38,456 nt of DNA. It comes from Aequorivita sp. GTDB taxonomy: Bacteria; Bacteroidota; Bacteroidia; Flavobacteriales; Flavobacteriaceae. Position 1 is the first letter of the stretch; every line of letters begins with the position of its first letter. The translations under genes were made by a program, and so were the position numbers. The notes beneath the pieces were generated by a model. The model was not told the DNA's origin, made no database searches, and saw only the letters and a list, made by a program, of their open reading frames with translations. This document shows, one piece after another, positions 1 through 7,797 of the stretch. The stretch spans positions 1 through 38,456 of the forward strand of contig JAPKFY010000012.1 of assembly GCA_026646335.1 (NCBI GenBank). The letters are read 5' to 3'.

Positions 1-63
1 ATTCAAATTAGAAATAAACCGGTTGCCGCAACCATCGTGAAAACCCCGTTTTACAAAGGGTAA
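1..63 (+). CDS. gcvT: Aminomethyltransferase GcvT, C-terminal end only
   Basis: The first 20 codons are open from the window edge and end in TAA. The tail contains IRNKPVAATIV followed by KTPFYKG, which matches the usual end of the T-protein of the glycine cleavage system, the tetrahydrofolate-dependent step that releases ammonia from the aminomethyl group. Only this tail is visible, so the call rests on a short but characteristic match and on synteny: in Flavobacteriaceae gcvT commonly precedes an SDR gene and yebC, both present here. The stop overlaps the next start by one base (TAATG), so the two genes are probably co-transcribed. Confidence 0.7.
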   Translation: MQIRNKPVAATIVKTPFYKG

Positions 64-977
64 TGTTGAATTATCAAACTATATTAGAAGAAATTCACGA
101 GTCATTAAAAAACATTGAAAATACGGGGGAAGTTGCCGCTTACATTCCCGAATTGGCGAATGTTCCAAAAGATAAATTCGGAATACATTTACAATTAATC
201 ACTGGTGAAAGTTACTCGGTTGGCGATGCTTCGGAAAAATTTTCAATCCAGAGTATATCAAAAGTACTTTCGCTGGCCAAGGCTTTTCAGCTGGTGGGAA
301 ATGATTTATTGGAACGCGTTGATGTGGAACCTTCGGGCAATCCTTTCAACCATCTTTCACTTTTGGAACTTGAAAACGGAATTCCAAGAAATCCATTGAT
401 AAACTCGGGTGCTATTGTGATTGCTGATATTTTGCTTTCACATTTAAAAAATCCGAAAGAAGATTTTTTGAGCTTTGTTCGAGAATTAACGCACGATGAT
501 AGCATTGAATATAACGAAAAGATAGCCGACTCTGAAAGATTAACAGGTTTCAACAACTATGCTGCCGCCAATCTTTTGAAAGCCTATGACAATCTAAACA
601 ACAGTGTTGAAGATGTTTTGGATTTTTATTTCCACCAATGTTCCATAATGATGGATTGTAGACAACTTACCAACGCTTTTTTCGTTTTTGCTAATGAGGG
701 CAAATGTCTGAAAGATGTACAGCATTTAACCTCCAGTCAAGTGAAGCGGATTAATGCAATTATGCTCACCTGTGGTTTTTACGACGAAGCTGGCGAATTT
801 GCTTTTGAAGTTGGTTTGCCAGGAAAAAGTGGCGTTGGCGGAGGAATCGTAGCGCTATTGCCACTTTGCTTTACAATTGCGGCTTGGGCGCCAGCCTTGA
901 ACCCAAAAGGAAATTCATATTTGGGAATGCAAGCTTTGGAACAATTTACTACAAAAACGAAATTGTCTATTTTTTAA
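63..977 (+). CDS. glsA: Glutaminase A (serine-dependent, beta-lactamase fold)
   Basis: Predicted to hydrolyse L-glutamine to glutamate and ammonia in the cytoplasm. The 304 residues match the single-domain bacterial glutaminase length. The catalytic Ser-x-x-Lys is seen as S64-I-S-K67, preceded by the family's Phe/Gln-rich stretch. The NPLINSGAI segment near residue 113 and the GKSGVGGG segment near residue 275 are the other family signatures lining the active site. The ATG overlaps the gcvT stop by one base, which fixes the start and suggests translational coupling. The next gene follows after 22 bases on the same strand. No truncation or missing catalytic residue is seen. Confidence 0.95.
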   Translation: MLNYQTILEEIHESLKNIENTGEVAAYIPELANVPKDKFGIHLQLITGESYSVGDASEKFSIQSISKVLSLAKAFQLVGNDLLERVDVEPSGNPFNHLSLLELENGIPRNPLINSGAIVIADILLSHLKNPKEDFLSFVRELTHDDSIEYNEKIADSERLTGFNNYAAANLLKAYDNLNNSVEDVLDFYFHQCSIMMDCRQLTNAFFVFANEGKCLKDVQHLTSSQVKRINAIMLTCGFYDEAGEFAFEVGLPGKSGVGGGIVALLPLCFTIAAWAPALNPKGNSYLGMQALEQFTTKTKLSIF

Positions 978-999
978 AAAAAGGAAGAAAAGGATTTTA

Positions 1000-1857
1000 A
1001 TGATTAAGAGGGAAGAAAAGCAACGGATTTTGATTTTGGGCGGTAGCGGATTTATCGGTAATGCATTGTATAAAGAGCTGCTCTCCTATTTTGAGATACA
1101 TTGTACTTATTGCCAACAGCACGGTGCTTTTTCAGAAAATCAGGTTTTCCACAATTATTGTGTGGAAGAAGATTCCTTGTTTTTGTTGCTGAACAAAATT
1201 CAACCTACTATTATAATTTCGGCTTTTAACGGAGATTATAAAAACCAGTTTGAAGCGCATCAACAAATCGTGAATTATGCGTTGTTAAATACAGCTTGTT
1301 CAGTACTTTATATTTCCTCTTCAGAAGTGTTTGACGGGCAATTCAGGCATCCTTCGTATGAAAACGATGTAACATTGTCGGAAACGGCTTCGGGAAAATT
1401 CAAAATTTCAGTTGAAAAATTATTATTAAAAACCATTCCGCAAAAAACCGCAATTATACGGTTGCCGTTGGTTCTTGGTATCAATTCACCCGAAATTCTG
1501 CATTTGCGACAGTGCATTCGCCATCAAGCTACTTTTGAAGTATTTCCAAATCTGGTGATTACAACAACTACCATCAACAAAGTGTGCCAGCAAATTCATT
1601 ATATTATCAACCAATCGCTTTGCGGGATTTTTCATTTGGCGAGCAATGATATGGTTCACCACGAAGATCTTTTTAAGGAAATCACTTCAAAAATAGGCGC
1701 TAAAATGCCTATCTTTAAAAGTGTGTTTAGCAGTAACGAAGAAAGATACAATGCAATTCTTCCAAAAGAAAATATATTGCCGAAACCTCATCAAATAGCT
1801 GTTTCACAGGTTATTGAAGATTGCAGTTTAAACGAAGAGATAATATCAATAAAGTAA
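1000..1857 (+). CDS. SDR-family NAD(P)-binding protein, RmlD/epimerase-like
   Basis: A 285-residue Rossmann-fold protein resembling sugar-nucleotide reductases and epimerases (dTDP-4-dehydrorhamnose reductase type). The N-terminal GGSGFIG at 14-20 is the dinucleotide-binding glycine motif. An SSSEVFDG segment at 107-114 corresponds to the usual active-site Ser/Thr strand of RmlD. The expected Tyr-x-x-x-Lys reads S131-G-K-F-K135, so the lysine is kept and the catalytic tyrosine appears replaced by serine. Substrate is unknown. It sits between glutaminase and pterin dehydratase in a same-strand run that continues to yebC, an order I associate with Flavobacteriaceae. It may be a degenerate or redox-inactive family member. 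Confidence 0.75.
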   Translation: MIKREEKQRILILGGSGFIGNALYKELLSYFEIHCTYCQQHGAFSENQVFHNYCVEEDSLFLLLNKIQPTIIISAFNGDYKNQFEAHQQIVNYALLNTACSVLYISSSEVFDGQFRHPSYENDVTLSETASGKFKISVEKLLLKTIPQKTAIIRLPLVLGINSPEILHLRQCIRHQATFEVFPNLVITTTTINKVCQQIHYIINQSLCGIFHLASNDMVHHEDLFKEITSKIGAKMPIFKSVFSSNEERYNAILPKENILPKPHQIAVSQVIEDCSLNEEIISIK

Positions 1858-1858
1858 A

Positions 1859-1876
1859 GGCGCAAAATTTTGCGCC
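1859..1876. other. Perfect 18-bp palindrome between two genes
   Basis: GGCGCAAAATTTTGCGCC lies one base after the SDR gene stop and 22 bases before the pterin dehydratase start. As RNA it could form a GGCGC/GCGCC stem with an AU loop, but no U-run follows, so it is a poor intrinsic terminator. It may be an operator, an RNA processing hairpin, or a chance palindrome. Confidence 0.5.
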
Positions 1877-1898
1877 GCAACGTCAAAAATCTAAAAAA

Positions 1899-2180
1899 AT
1901 GAAAGCATTAACAGACAAACAGATCACCGAAAAATTAAAGAAATTTGAAGGTTGGGATTACCAGGAAGGTGCCTTGCACACCATTTTTGAATTCGAGGAT
2001 TTTAAGGAAGCGTTTTCCGCAATGACCCGAATTGCTTTTGAAGCCGAAAAGCTAAATCATCATCCAGAGTGGAGCAACGTTTACAATTCGCTAGAAATAT
2101 ACCTTTCTACTCACGATGCAGACGGGGTAACCGAAAAGGATTTTGAATTGGCGAAGATTATTGATGATCTTATAGGGTAG
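1899..2180 (+). CDS. phhB: Pterin-4a-carbinolamine dehydratase
   Basis: Dehydrates 4a-hydroxytetrahydrobiopterin, recycling the cofactor of aromatic amino acid hydroxylases. The 93-residue protein carries the family motif EKLNHHPEW at 50-58 (H54, H55, P56), followed at correct spacing by STHDADG with H72 and a downstream Asp. I placed the start at the ATG at 1899: the frame is open further upstream to an internal ATG at 1821, but that extension reads through the 18-bp palindrome, overlaps the preceding gene and would add 26 residues absent from this compact family. No phenylalanine hydroxylase gene is in the window, so its partner is not known here. Confidence 0.9.
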   Translation: MKALTDKQITEKLKKFEGWDYQEGALHTIFEFEDFKEAFSAMTRIAFEAEKLNHHPEWSNVYNSLEIYLSTHDADGVTEKDFELAKIIDDLIG

Positions 2181-2187
2181 AAAGCAT

Positions 2188-2315
2188 CAAATTCCAAACG
2201 CCAAATTCCATATAAAATCCAAAAATTAAATGCCAAAATATTGAGATAAACCCTTTTGGATATTGAATTTTATCGATTGAAAATTATTTGGAATTTGGTG
2301 GTTAAAATTTGGAAT
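2188..2315. repeat. Degenerate heptad repeats in inverted arrangement
   Basis: At 2188-2208 the top strand has CAAATTC, CAAACGC, CAAATTC in exact 7-nt register. At 2288-2315 it has TTGGAAT, TTGGTGG, TTAAAAT, TTGGAAT, also in register and roughly the reverse complement of the first group. The RNA could fold into a long imperfect hairpin between the pterin dehydratase and yebC. The second half runs into the yebC -7 promoter box. A minus-strand open frame across here is a by-product of the repeat. Confidence 0.75.
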
Positions 2316-2319
2316 TTTA

Positions 2320-2327
2320 TATATTTG
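2320..2327 (+). promoter_or_regulatory. Bacteroidota -7 box for yebC
   Basis: TATATTTG matches the TAnnTTTG -7 consensus and lies 52 bases before the yebC ATG. A TTTG at 2294-2297 could be the -33 element, though the 22-base spacing is slightly longer than the usual 19-21. The element abuts the heptad repeat. Confidence 0.55.
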
Positions 2328-2343
2328 ACCCTTCAATTTTATG

Positions 2344-2377
2344 AATAGAAAATAATCAATAGTAATAGAAAATAATC
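2344..2377 (+). repeat. Heptad repeat array before yebC start
   Basis: Units AATAGAA, AATAATC, AATAGT (one base short), AATAGAA, AATAATC run to two bases before the yebC ATG. The 14-nt block AATAGAAAATAATC is present twice exactly, at 2344 and 2364. It lies in the probable 5' leader downstream of the -7 box at 2320. Confidence 0.75.
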
Positions 2378-2379
2378 CT

Positions 2380-3102
2380 ATGGGAAGAGCTTTTGAATTT
2401 AGGAAAGCAAGAAAAATGAAGCGTTGGTCTGCAATGTCCAAAGCTTTTACGCGTATTGGCAAAGACATCGTGATGGCGGTTAAAGAAGGCGGTCCCGATC
2501 CGGACGCTAACTCTAGACTACGTGCGGTAATTCAAAACGCCAAGGCCGTGAATATGCCCAAAGACAACGTGGAACGTGCCATAAAACGTGCCAGTGATAA
2601 AAGTCTAGGCGATTATAAAGAAGTGCTTTTTGAAGGTTACGCGCCCCACGGCATTGCTATCTTGATTGAAACCGCAACTGATAATAACACCCGAACTGTT
2701 GCCAATATTCGCAGTTATTTTAACAAATGTGATGGCAGCCTTGGAACTTCCGGCTCTGTTTCGTTCATGTTTGATCATACGTGTAATTTCAGGATAAATC
2801 CAGAAGGTTTGGATATTGAAGAACTGGAACTAGAATTAATTGATCACGGCGTTGATGAAATTTTTGAGGATGAGGACGGAATACTAATTTACGGTCCCTT
2901 TGAGAGTTTTGGTGCAATTCAACATTATTTGGAGGAAAACAAAATTGAAATCCTTTCATCCGGATTTGAACAGATTCCACAAGTAACCAAAAAATTGACT
3001 GAAGAAGAAGCTGCTGACGTTGAGAAACTATTGGAAAAGATTGAAGAAGATGATGACGTTCAGAATGTTTATCACACTATGGAAGAATCTTCGGAAGAGT
3101 AA
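2380..3102 (+). CDS. yebC: YebC/PmpR-family regulator (TACO1 family)
   Basis: A 240-residue YebC/DUF28 protein. The N-terminus MGRAFEFRKA and the GGPDPDANSRLR and MPKDNVERAIKRA segments are diagnostic. Family members were described as DNA-binding transcriptional regulators; more recent work on YebC/TACO1 links the family to translation of proline-rich stretches on the ribosome, so 'transcriptional regulator' should be read cautiously. Length and all three family segments are normal. It has its own -7 box, a leader filled with 7-nt repeats, and an intrinsic terminator just past its stop, so it can be a single-gene transcript. Confidence 0.95.
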   Translation: MGRAFEFRKARKMKRWSAMSKAFTRIGKDIVMAVKEGGPDPDANSRLRAVIQNAKAVNMPKDNVERAIKRASDKSLGDYKEVLFEGYAPHGIAILIETATDNNTRTVANIRSYFNKCDGSLGTSGSVSFMFDHTCNFRINPEGLDIEELELELIDHGVDEIFEDEDGILIYGPFESFGAIQHYLEENKIEILSSGFEQIPQVTKKLTEEEAADVEKLLEKIEEDDDVQNVYHTMEESSEE

Positions 3103-3130
3103 AATTCTTTTTGAATTAACAATAATTGCC

Positions 3131-3160
3131 ATCTGAAATAAATCAGATAGTATTTTTTTT
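3131..3160 (+). terminator. Intrinsic terminator after yebC
   Basis: ATCTGA at 3131-3136 pairs with TCAGAT at 3143-3148 across a 6-nt loop, extended weakly outside, and a run of eight T follows at 3153-3160. It lies 28 bases after the yebC stop. The T-run abuts the stop codon of the convergent acyltransferase gene. Confidence 0.75.
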
Positions 3161-3695
3161 ACGAATATTCCGGTTTTTTTCCAACAACACCTTCAAAATA
3201 TAGACGAAGCTTTTCAATATCTAAATCGATATCTCCCGTGGGATAAAAGGGTTTGTTTATAGTTATAGTCTTTTTGCCATAATCAAAAGGGACGCAGATT
3301 ATGGGAACATTTGCCGCCAAAGCGATATAATAGAATCCCGTTTTCCAGTCCAAAACTTTTTTTCTAGTGCCTTCAGGCGCCATAGCCAAGCGGAACTCTT
3401 CCTTATTCTTGAATATTTCAGCAATTGCCTCTACCTTGTTCTGCCCCGGTGTTCGGTCTAGCTTTTCACCTCCCGTCCAGCGGAAATACCAGCCAAAAGG
3501 CCATCGAAATAATTCTTTTTTAGCGATATAATTAATTTGGACCTTTGTCAGTCTACGTGTAAATAGCCCTAGGTAGAAATCGTGCCAACTAGTGTGGGGA
3601 ACAACGATTATGACAGCTTTTTTAACTGCTGGATCAAAAGATCCCACAATTTTCCAGCCCATCAATTTCTCAAATATATATTTTGTGATACCCAT
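3159..3695 (-). CDS. Lysophospholipid (1-acylglycerol-3-phosphate type) acyltransferase
   Basis: A compact 178-residue member of the PlsC/LPLAT family, which moves acyl chains from acyl-CoA or acyl-ACP to a glycerolipid or similar acceptor at the inner membrane. The catalytic HxxxxD motif is H34-T-S-W-H-D39, and the acceptor-binding motif is APEGTR around 106-111. It is shorter than typical PlsC (about 240) and begins close to motif I with no long N-terminal anchor. It starts 20 bases downstream of the KdsB-KdnB fusion on the same strand, so it is likely co-transcribed. That context suggests a role in the outer envelope lipid, for example acylating a lipid A or lipid intermediate, but the acceptor cannot be told from sequence. 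Confidence 0.85.
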   Translation of the reverse strand: MGITKYIFEKLMGWKIVGSFDPAVKKAVIIVVPHTSWHDFYLGLFTRRLTKVQINYIAKKELFRWPFGWYFRWTGGEKLDRTPGQNKVEAIAEIFKNKEEFRLAMAPEGTRKKVLDWKTGFYYIALAANVPIICVPFDYGKKTITINKPFYPTGDIDLDIEKLRLYFEGVVGKKPEYS

Positions 3696-3715
3696 AGAAG
3701 AAGTAATCGCGGAGA

Positions 3716-5545
3716 CTACATTTTTAAATATAGTTCTTTCAGTTTTTCACGGGTAATTACAGTTTCCCAATCATTTCCAAGGGCGTTTTCCCAAAGTGGA
3801 ACCATCCCTAATGCCACAGTGATCATAGTTTCCATTTGCTCTTCGGAAAGGTTTTTGCAAATTCCCTTCGGAATTTCCACTCCATGTTTTTCAACCATTT
3901 TTTTGAAAAGCGCTACATCTTCGGCGTAAAATTCCTCTAAAAATTGAAAAACAATACAGTTCCCCACACCGTGCTTTGTACCTAAAACATAACCAAGTCC
4001 GTAGCTCATAGCGTGCGCTACGCCAACTTGTGAATATGCAATGCTCATTCCACCGTGCCAAGAAGCCATCATCAATTTGGCGCGCGATTCATCTTCGGAA
4101 AGAGAATCTCCTAAGAATATTTCAATACACAAATCGTACGCTTTTTCACCATAACTCTGGCTAAAGGCATTCAAAAAAGTTCCGTTCAAAGATTCCACAC
4201 AATGAATAAAACAATCCATTCCTGTAAAGAACCATTGGTTTTTGGAAACCCCTTTGGTAAGTTCTGGGTCAAGAATAACCTGATCAAAAGGTGTAAAGTC
4301 ACTATTGATACCTAATTTACGGACAGGGCCTGTCAAAACAGTCGTTCGTGAAACTTCGGCTCCAGTACCCGAAATAGTGGGAATACCTACGTGGTAAACA
4401 GCTTTGTGTTTTACAAGATCCCAACCTTGATAATCGGCTGCGCTTCCTTGGTTAATCAACATTATGGAAACGGCTTTTGCCAAATCCATCACGGTACCGC
4501 CGCCAATGCCTATAATTCCTGAAGGGGTATAAGTAAATTCTGTTTTAATATCTTTCACCAAATCGTCAACTTGCGATGTTTTTGGTTCTTCTTCAGTTGA
4601 AACGAATATCAATTTATCATTGAATCTAAGGTTTATTCTATCCAAAAATTCAGTATTTCCTTCAAAAATATCATCTACCAAAAATATGAAAGGAGCTTTT
4701 TCCTTTTTATGTGAGGCGAGAATTGAGGAAAGTTGATCAAAACATCCTTCCCCAAAAACCACTTTAGGAACCATAGGGAAGTTTCTGAATTTATTATTGA
4801 CGTTATCCGGTTTGTTCTGTTTCAATATTTTATTGGCTCTTGCGAGATCTTCCGGAGTATCTATTTCTACACCGCTTGTGTTTGAAATGGCCATTTTTAT
4901 ATTTTTTCCGTATTCCAGATAACGGATACACTCTATTTTTTCAACAGCTTCCAAGGAACGCATTGGCAAACGGTAAAAATCCATTATGGCCTGCTTTCTG
5001 AACGCGTAAATGCCTTTGTGCTTATAATACTGCATCGCCACATTTTTATCGCGTGGATAAGGAATGGGCGAGCGTGAAAAATAGAGTGCAAAATTATCTT
5101 TATCAACAATTACCTTCACGCAATTAGGGTCGCTTATTTCTTTCCAGTCGTGGATTTCGGTCATCAGGGAGGCTAGGTCTATTTTGTCTGCATCGGGTTC
5201 GTTGAAAACCGCCAAGACCTTTTCCAAACCTTCACGGTTTGTGAAAGGTTCGTCGCCCTGCACGTTCACAACAATATCCACATCCATGTTTTCAACAGCT
5301 TCGGCGATGCGGTCACTGCCGCAATCATGCTCTTTTTGGCTCATTATGGCTTTTCCGCCATTCATTTCAATTTCTTGAAAAATCACATCGCTATCCGTTA
5401 CAACATACACTTCATCAAAGAGGTTTGTAGCTTTTGTGGCTTCATAAGTTCTGACTATCACGGGTTTTCCACCCAAATCCTGCATTAATTTTCCAGGAAA
5501 TCGAGACGCGCCATAACGCGCGGGAATCATTGCTATTATTTTCAA
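3716..5545 (-). CDS. Fusion: CMP-Kdo synthetase (KdsB) + Kdo 8-oxidase-like Fe-alcohol dehydrogenase (KdnB)
   Basis: One 609-residue frame with two complete enzymes. Residues 1-245 are KdsB (3-deoxy-manno-octulosonate cytidylyltransferase): YGASRFPGK at 11-19, QGDEP at 96-100 with metal-binding D98, and EIDTPEDL near 227-234. Residues 255-609 are an iron-dependent alcohol dehydrogenase closest to KdnB: NAD-binding GGGTVMD at 348-354 and metal ligands D444, H448, H511, H525 with the family spacing. In Shewanella, KdnB oxidises C8 of Kdo and KdnA then transaminates it to 8-amino-Kdo, which KdsB activates. Fusion of the oxidase and activating enzyme, joined by a short polar linker (about 243-255) with no stop or plausible internal start, suggests the same pathway. 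KdnA is not in this window. The downstream acyltransferase fits an envelope-lipid operon. Confidence 0.9.
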   Translation of the reverse strand: MKIIAMIPARYGASRFPGKLMQDLGGKPVIVRTYEATKATNLFDEVYVVTDSDVIFQEIEMNGGKAIMSQKEHDCGSDRIAEAVENMDVDIVVNVQGDEPFTNREGLEKVLAVFNEPDADKIDLASLMTEIHDWKEISDPNCVKVIVDKDNFALYFSRSPIPYPRDKNVAMQYYKHKGIYAFRKQAIMDFYRLPMRSLEAVEKIECIRYLEYGKNIKMAISNTSGVEIDTPEDLARANKILKQNKPDNVNNKFRNFPMVPKVVFGEGCFDQLSSILASHKKEKAPFIFLVDDIFEGNTEFLDRINLRFNDKLIFVSTEEEPKTSQVDDLVKDIKTEFTYTPSGIIGIGGGTVMDLAKAVSIMLINQGSAADYQGWDLVKHKAVYHVGIPTISGTGAEVSRTTVLTGPVRKLGINSDFTPFDQVILDPELTKGVSKNQWFFTGMDCFIHCVESLNGTFLNAFSQSYGEKAYDLCIEIFLGDSLSEDESRAKLMMASWHGGMSIAYSQVGVAHAMSYGLGYVLGTKHGVGNCIVFQFLEEFYAEDVALFKKMVEKHGVEIPKGICKNLSEEQMETMITVALGMVPLWENALGNDWETVITREKLKELYLKM

Positions 5546-5567
5546 GACAAAGTTTTTAAAATGATTT

Positions 5568-5575
5568 CAAAAATA
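5568..5575 (-). promoter_or_regulatory. -7 box for the kdsB-kdnB gene
   Basis: On the minus strand TATTTTTG fits TAnnTTTG and lies 22 bases upstream of the ATG at 5545. No good -33 TTTG is seen; that region would lie in the end of the DUF4126 gene. The predicted leader is only about 15 nt. Confidence 0.5.
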
Positions 5576-5581
5576 AGAAGA

Positions 5582-6160
5582 TTAAGTTCTTGGCGCTCTT
5601 TTTTTTCGAAGCTTTTTATAAAACCTATAAATTACGAAGAAAAGAAACAGAACTAAAACAAAAGCAATGATAGGAACAAAGATGGATGCCATTGCCATAA
5701 CTATTGAGGTGCCAGTTTCCACTGTGGTCAAAACTGGATTTGCGAGTCCTCCGGTTGTGGTGCTGGAGGTAAGCCTAGCTGCTGAAGTATTCCCTTTGAT
5801 CGCTGTTGCGGTTCCACCGCCAGCTATTATAGCCAGGGTCCAAGTTACTATAGGACTCAAGTCCGTTACAGTTGCAACCATTACAGCTGTTCCGGCTAAG
5901 GTTGCTAAAGGTAAGGCAATGGTATCGAGCACATTATCCAGCCATGGAATATAGTAGCCGAAAATTTCAATTAAAGTGGCAACCCCCATAGTGATAACCG
6001 CAGTTAGGCTCCCAACCCACTGCCAACTATCGTTTAAGGGAATTACATCATAATAGCCTGCCAAACTTAAGATAAGTAAGGGTAAGAACACACGAAAGCC
6101 TACGGCTGCCGCGAGGCCGATACCCAGAAAAATGCTTGTGATTATATTGAAGGTTTCCAT
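5582..6160 (-). CDS. DUF4126 family integral membrane protein
   Basis: A 192-residue very hydrophobic protein with about five membrane segments (near 8-35, 50-70, 78-98, 105-118 and 155-182) and a basic C-terminal tail (YRFYKKLRKKR). The segment GLAAAVGFRVFLPLL near the start and the Gly/Thr/Ser-rich loop around 115-143 are typical of DUF4126. Function is unknown for the family. The loop AIKGNTSAARLTSSTTTGG is polar and could be a substrate or partner loop, but that is speculative. The ATG at 6160 is the only good start. The gene lies between the helicase and the kdsB-kdnB operon on the same strand. Confidence 0.85.
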   Translation of the reverse strand: METFNIITSIFLGIGLAAAVGFRVFLPLLILSLAGYYDVIPLNDSWQWVGSLTAVITMGVATLIEIFGYYIPWLDNVLDTIALPLATLAGTAVMVATVTDLSPIVTWTLAIIAGGGTATAIKGNTSAARLTSSTTTGGLANPVLTTVETGTSIVMAMASIFVPIIAFVLVLFLFFVIYRFYKKLRKKRAPRT

Positions 6161-6214
6161 TTTTAATTAACGAATAGAATTGTTAAGAAATTAATGAATT
6201 ACAGCGAACCGGCT

Positions 6215-6235
6215 ACTGAACACTGACTACTGAAG
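6215..6235. repeat. Heptad repeat array (ACTGAnn family)
   Basis: Top strand ACTGAAC, ACTGACT, ACTGAAG in exact 7-nt register, three bases from the helicase stop codon and 55 bases upstream of the DUF4126 ATG (both genes minus strand). The same consensus recurs before dnaX and at the end of parE. Confidence 0.75.
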
Positions 6236-6237
6236 AA

Positions 6238-7659
6238 CTAATCTACAAAAAATTCATCCTTAAAACCTATTAAATACAATTTTTCCTGGGCACGGGTAAC
6301 AGCCGTGTAAAGCCAGCGCAAGTATTCCTTGTCAATTCCGTTAGGAAGATAGGGCTGTTCCACAAAAACCGTATTCCACTGCCCTCCCTGGCTTTTGTGG
6401 CAGGTTATTGCATAGCTGAATTTAACTTGCAACGCGTTAAAATATTTATTGTTCTTTACTGCCAGAAACTTCTTGTATTTGGATTTTTCGGAAGCGTAAT
6501 CTTTCATCACTTCTTGATAAAGTTTGTTTGATTCATCATAAGTGAGTGAAGGGCTTTCAGAAGTTAAAGTGTCCAAAAGAAGAACAGTTTCGAAAGGTTT
6601 CATATTTGGATAATCCACCATCCTGATTTTCACTTCGGCAAAGCGGAAACCGTATAATTCCTTAAAAGCGAAAATTTCCAAAACCTCTATAATATCGCCA
6701 TTGGCAATAAAACCTGCCTCGCTAGTGTTATCAACCCAAAAATAATTGTTCTTCACTACCATTAAATAATCCCCCGAGGAAAGTTGAGATTCTTGAAACA
6801 ATATGCGCTCCCGAATACTTTGGTTGTAGAGATTCGCTCTTTTGTTTGAACGCACAATAATAACGGTGTCTTCATTTCCCAAGGAGGAATAACTATCGTT
6901 GATGGCGTCCATAATTTCCTGTCCGTCTACAGGGCGAATAATATCGGGAAAATTGGCTCCAGAAAATTTAAATGCTTCATATAGTTCATCGTCCAGACGT
7001 TCCCTAATTCTGGTAGCATTCTCCAAGATACCGCTGTCCTTTTGTTGGCGGACTACTTCATCTAATTCAAGGAGGATAACTTCACGACTGTATTGGTTTT
7101 CCAAAACTCTGGCGTCCAGCGCTGGGCTGATGGAGAGATGTACTGGTGGCAACTGTGCCGAATCTCCTATCAACAGTAGTTTGCAGTTATTGCCACTGTA
7201 AACATACTGCATCAAATCATCTAGCAATGAACCGTTGCCAAAAAGTTTGGATTCTTGGTTAATGTCTGGAATCATCGAGGCTTCATCGACAATAAAAATG
7301 GTGTCGCGATGCTTGTTTTCCTGTAAAGTGAAGGAAACAGCTCCTTTTTCAACCTTCGGGAAATATATTTTTTTGTGAATTGTAAATGCTTGTTTGTTTG
7401 AATAGTTGCTGATCACTTTTGCAGCCCTTCCCGTAGGCGCCAGCAGGACTGAACGTTTTTTTACTTTCCCCAAATTTTTTACCAAAGAACCAACGATTGT
7501 GGTTTTTCCGGTTCCTGCATATCCTTTCAGCAAAAAAGTTTCATTTTTGTTTGTGCTCAACACAAATTTGGCCAACAATTGAAGCGCTATATCCTGCTTC
7601 GGAGTTGTGTTGTGCGGGAAATCATTCTTCAAAAAACTATAAAATTCTGGTACATCCAT
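6238..7659 (-). CDS. RecD/Dda-like superfamily 1 DNA helicase
   Basis: A 473-residue SF1B-type helicase of the short RecD-like/UvrD_C_2 class, expected to be a 5'-to-3' DNA helicase acting in repair or replication. Motifs in order: Walker A GYAGTGKT at 46-53, motif Ia APTGRAAK near 74-81, Walker B VDEAS at 124-128, motif III GDSAQLPP at 165-172, motif V ITCHKSQG at 418-425, and motif VI YTAVTRA at 451-457. It lacks the long N-terminal domains of RecD2. All catalytic motifs are intact. The ATG at 7659 directly abuts a 7-nt repeat array. No RecB or RecC partner is nearby, so it probably acts alone. Confidence 0.9.
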   Translation of the reverse strand: MDVPEFYSFLKNDFPHNTTPKQDIALQLLAKFVLSTNKNETFLLKGYAGTGKTTIVGSLVKNLGKVKKRSVLLAPTGRAAKVISNYSNKQAFTIHKKIYFPKVEKGAVSFTLQENKHRDTIFIVDEASMIPDINQESKLFGNGSLLDDLMQYVYSGNNCKLLLIGDSAQLPPVHLSISPALDARVLENQYSREVILLELDEVVRQQKDSGILENATRIRERLDDELYEAFKFSGANFPDIIRPVDGQEIMDAINDSYSSLGNEDTVIIVRSNKRANLYNQSIRERILFQESQLSSGDYLMVVKNNYFWVDNTSEAGFIANGDIIEVLEIFAFKELYGFRFAEVKIRMVDYPNMKPFETVLLLDTLTSESPSLTYDESNKLYQEVMKDYASEKSKYKKFLAVKNNKYFNALQVKFSYAITCHKSQGGQWNTVFVEQPYLPNGIDKEYLRWLYTAVTRAQEKLYLIGFKDEFFVD

Positions 7660-7687
7660 TATTCACTACTATCAATCAATTATCAAT
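7660..7687 (-). repeat. Heptad repeat array abutting the helicase ATG
   Basis: Read in coding direction: ATTGATA, ATTGATT, GATAGTA, GTGAATA, then ATG with no gap. The first two units are near identical; the later two are more degenerate but keep the 7-nt spacing to the start codon. Confidence 0.55.
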
Positions 7688-7713
7688 GAGGGTTTAAAGA
7701 TAGGTATGATTTT

Positions 7714-7755
7714 TTCGCAATATACTTTTGCGAACAAAAAAAAATTGTAGATTTG
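7714..7755 (+). promoter_or_regulatory. Promoter region with palindromic operator-like site
   Basis: TTCGCAA (7714-7720) and TTGCGAA (7728-7734) form a perfect inverted repeat around a 7-nt spacer. A TAnnTTTG box (TACTTTTG, 7723-7730) overlaps this palindrome, and a second (TAGATTTG, 7748-7755) follows. TTTG at 7727-7730 could act as a -33 element for the second box with 17-base spacing. The layout would allow a dimeric regulator to occlude the promoter of the gene at 7798. Confidence 0.5.
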
Positions 7756-7797
7756 CGATAGACCTTTTAGTAAATCAACACTTAAATAAAATCAATA

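Noticed and set aside
1821-1898. Longer N-terminus for pterin dehydratase
   Set aside because: It overlaps the upstream gene and the palindrome; the family is compact and begins at 1899.
2226-2468. 80-residue minus-strand open frame
   Set aside because: Composed of repeat sequence, the yebC promoter and the start of yebC; no protein-family features.
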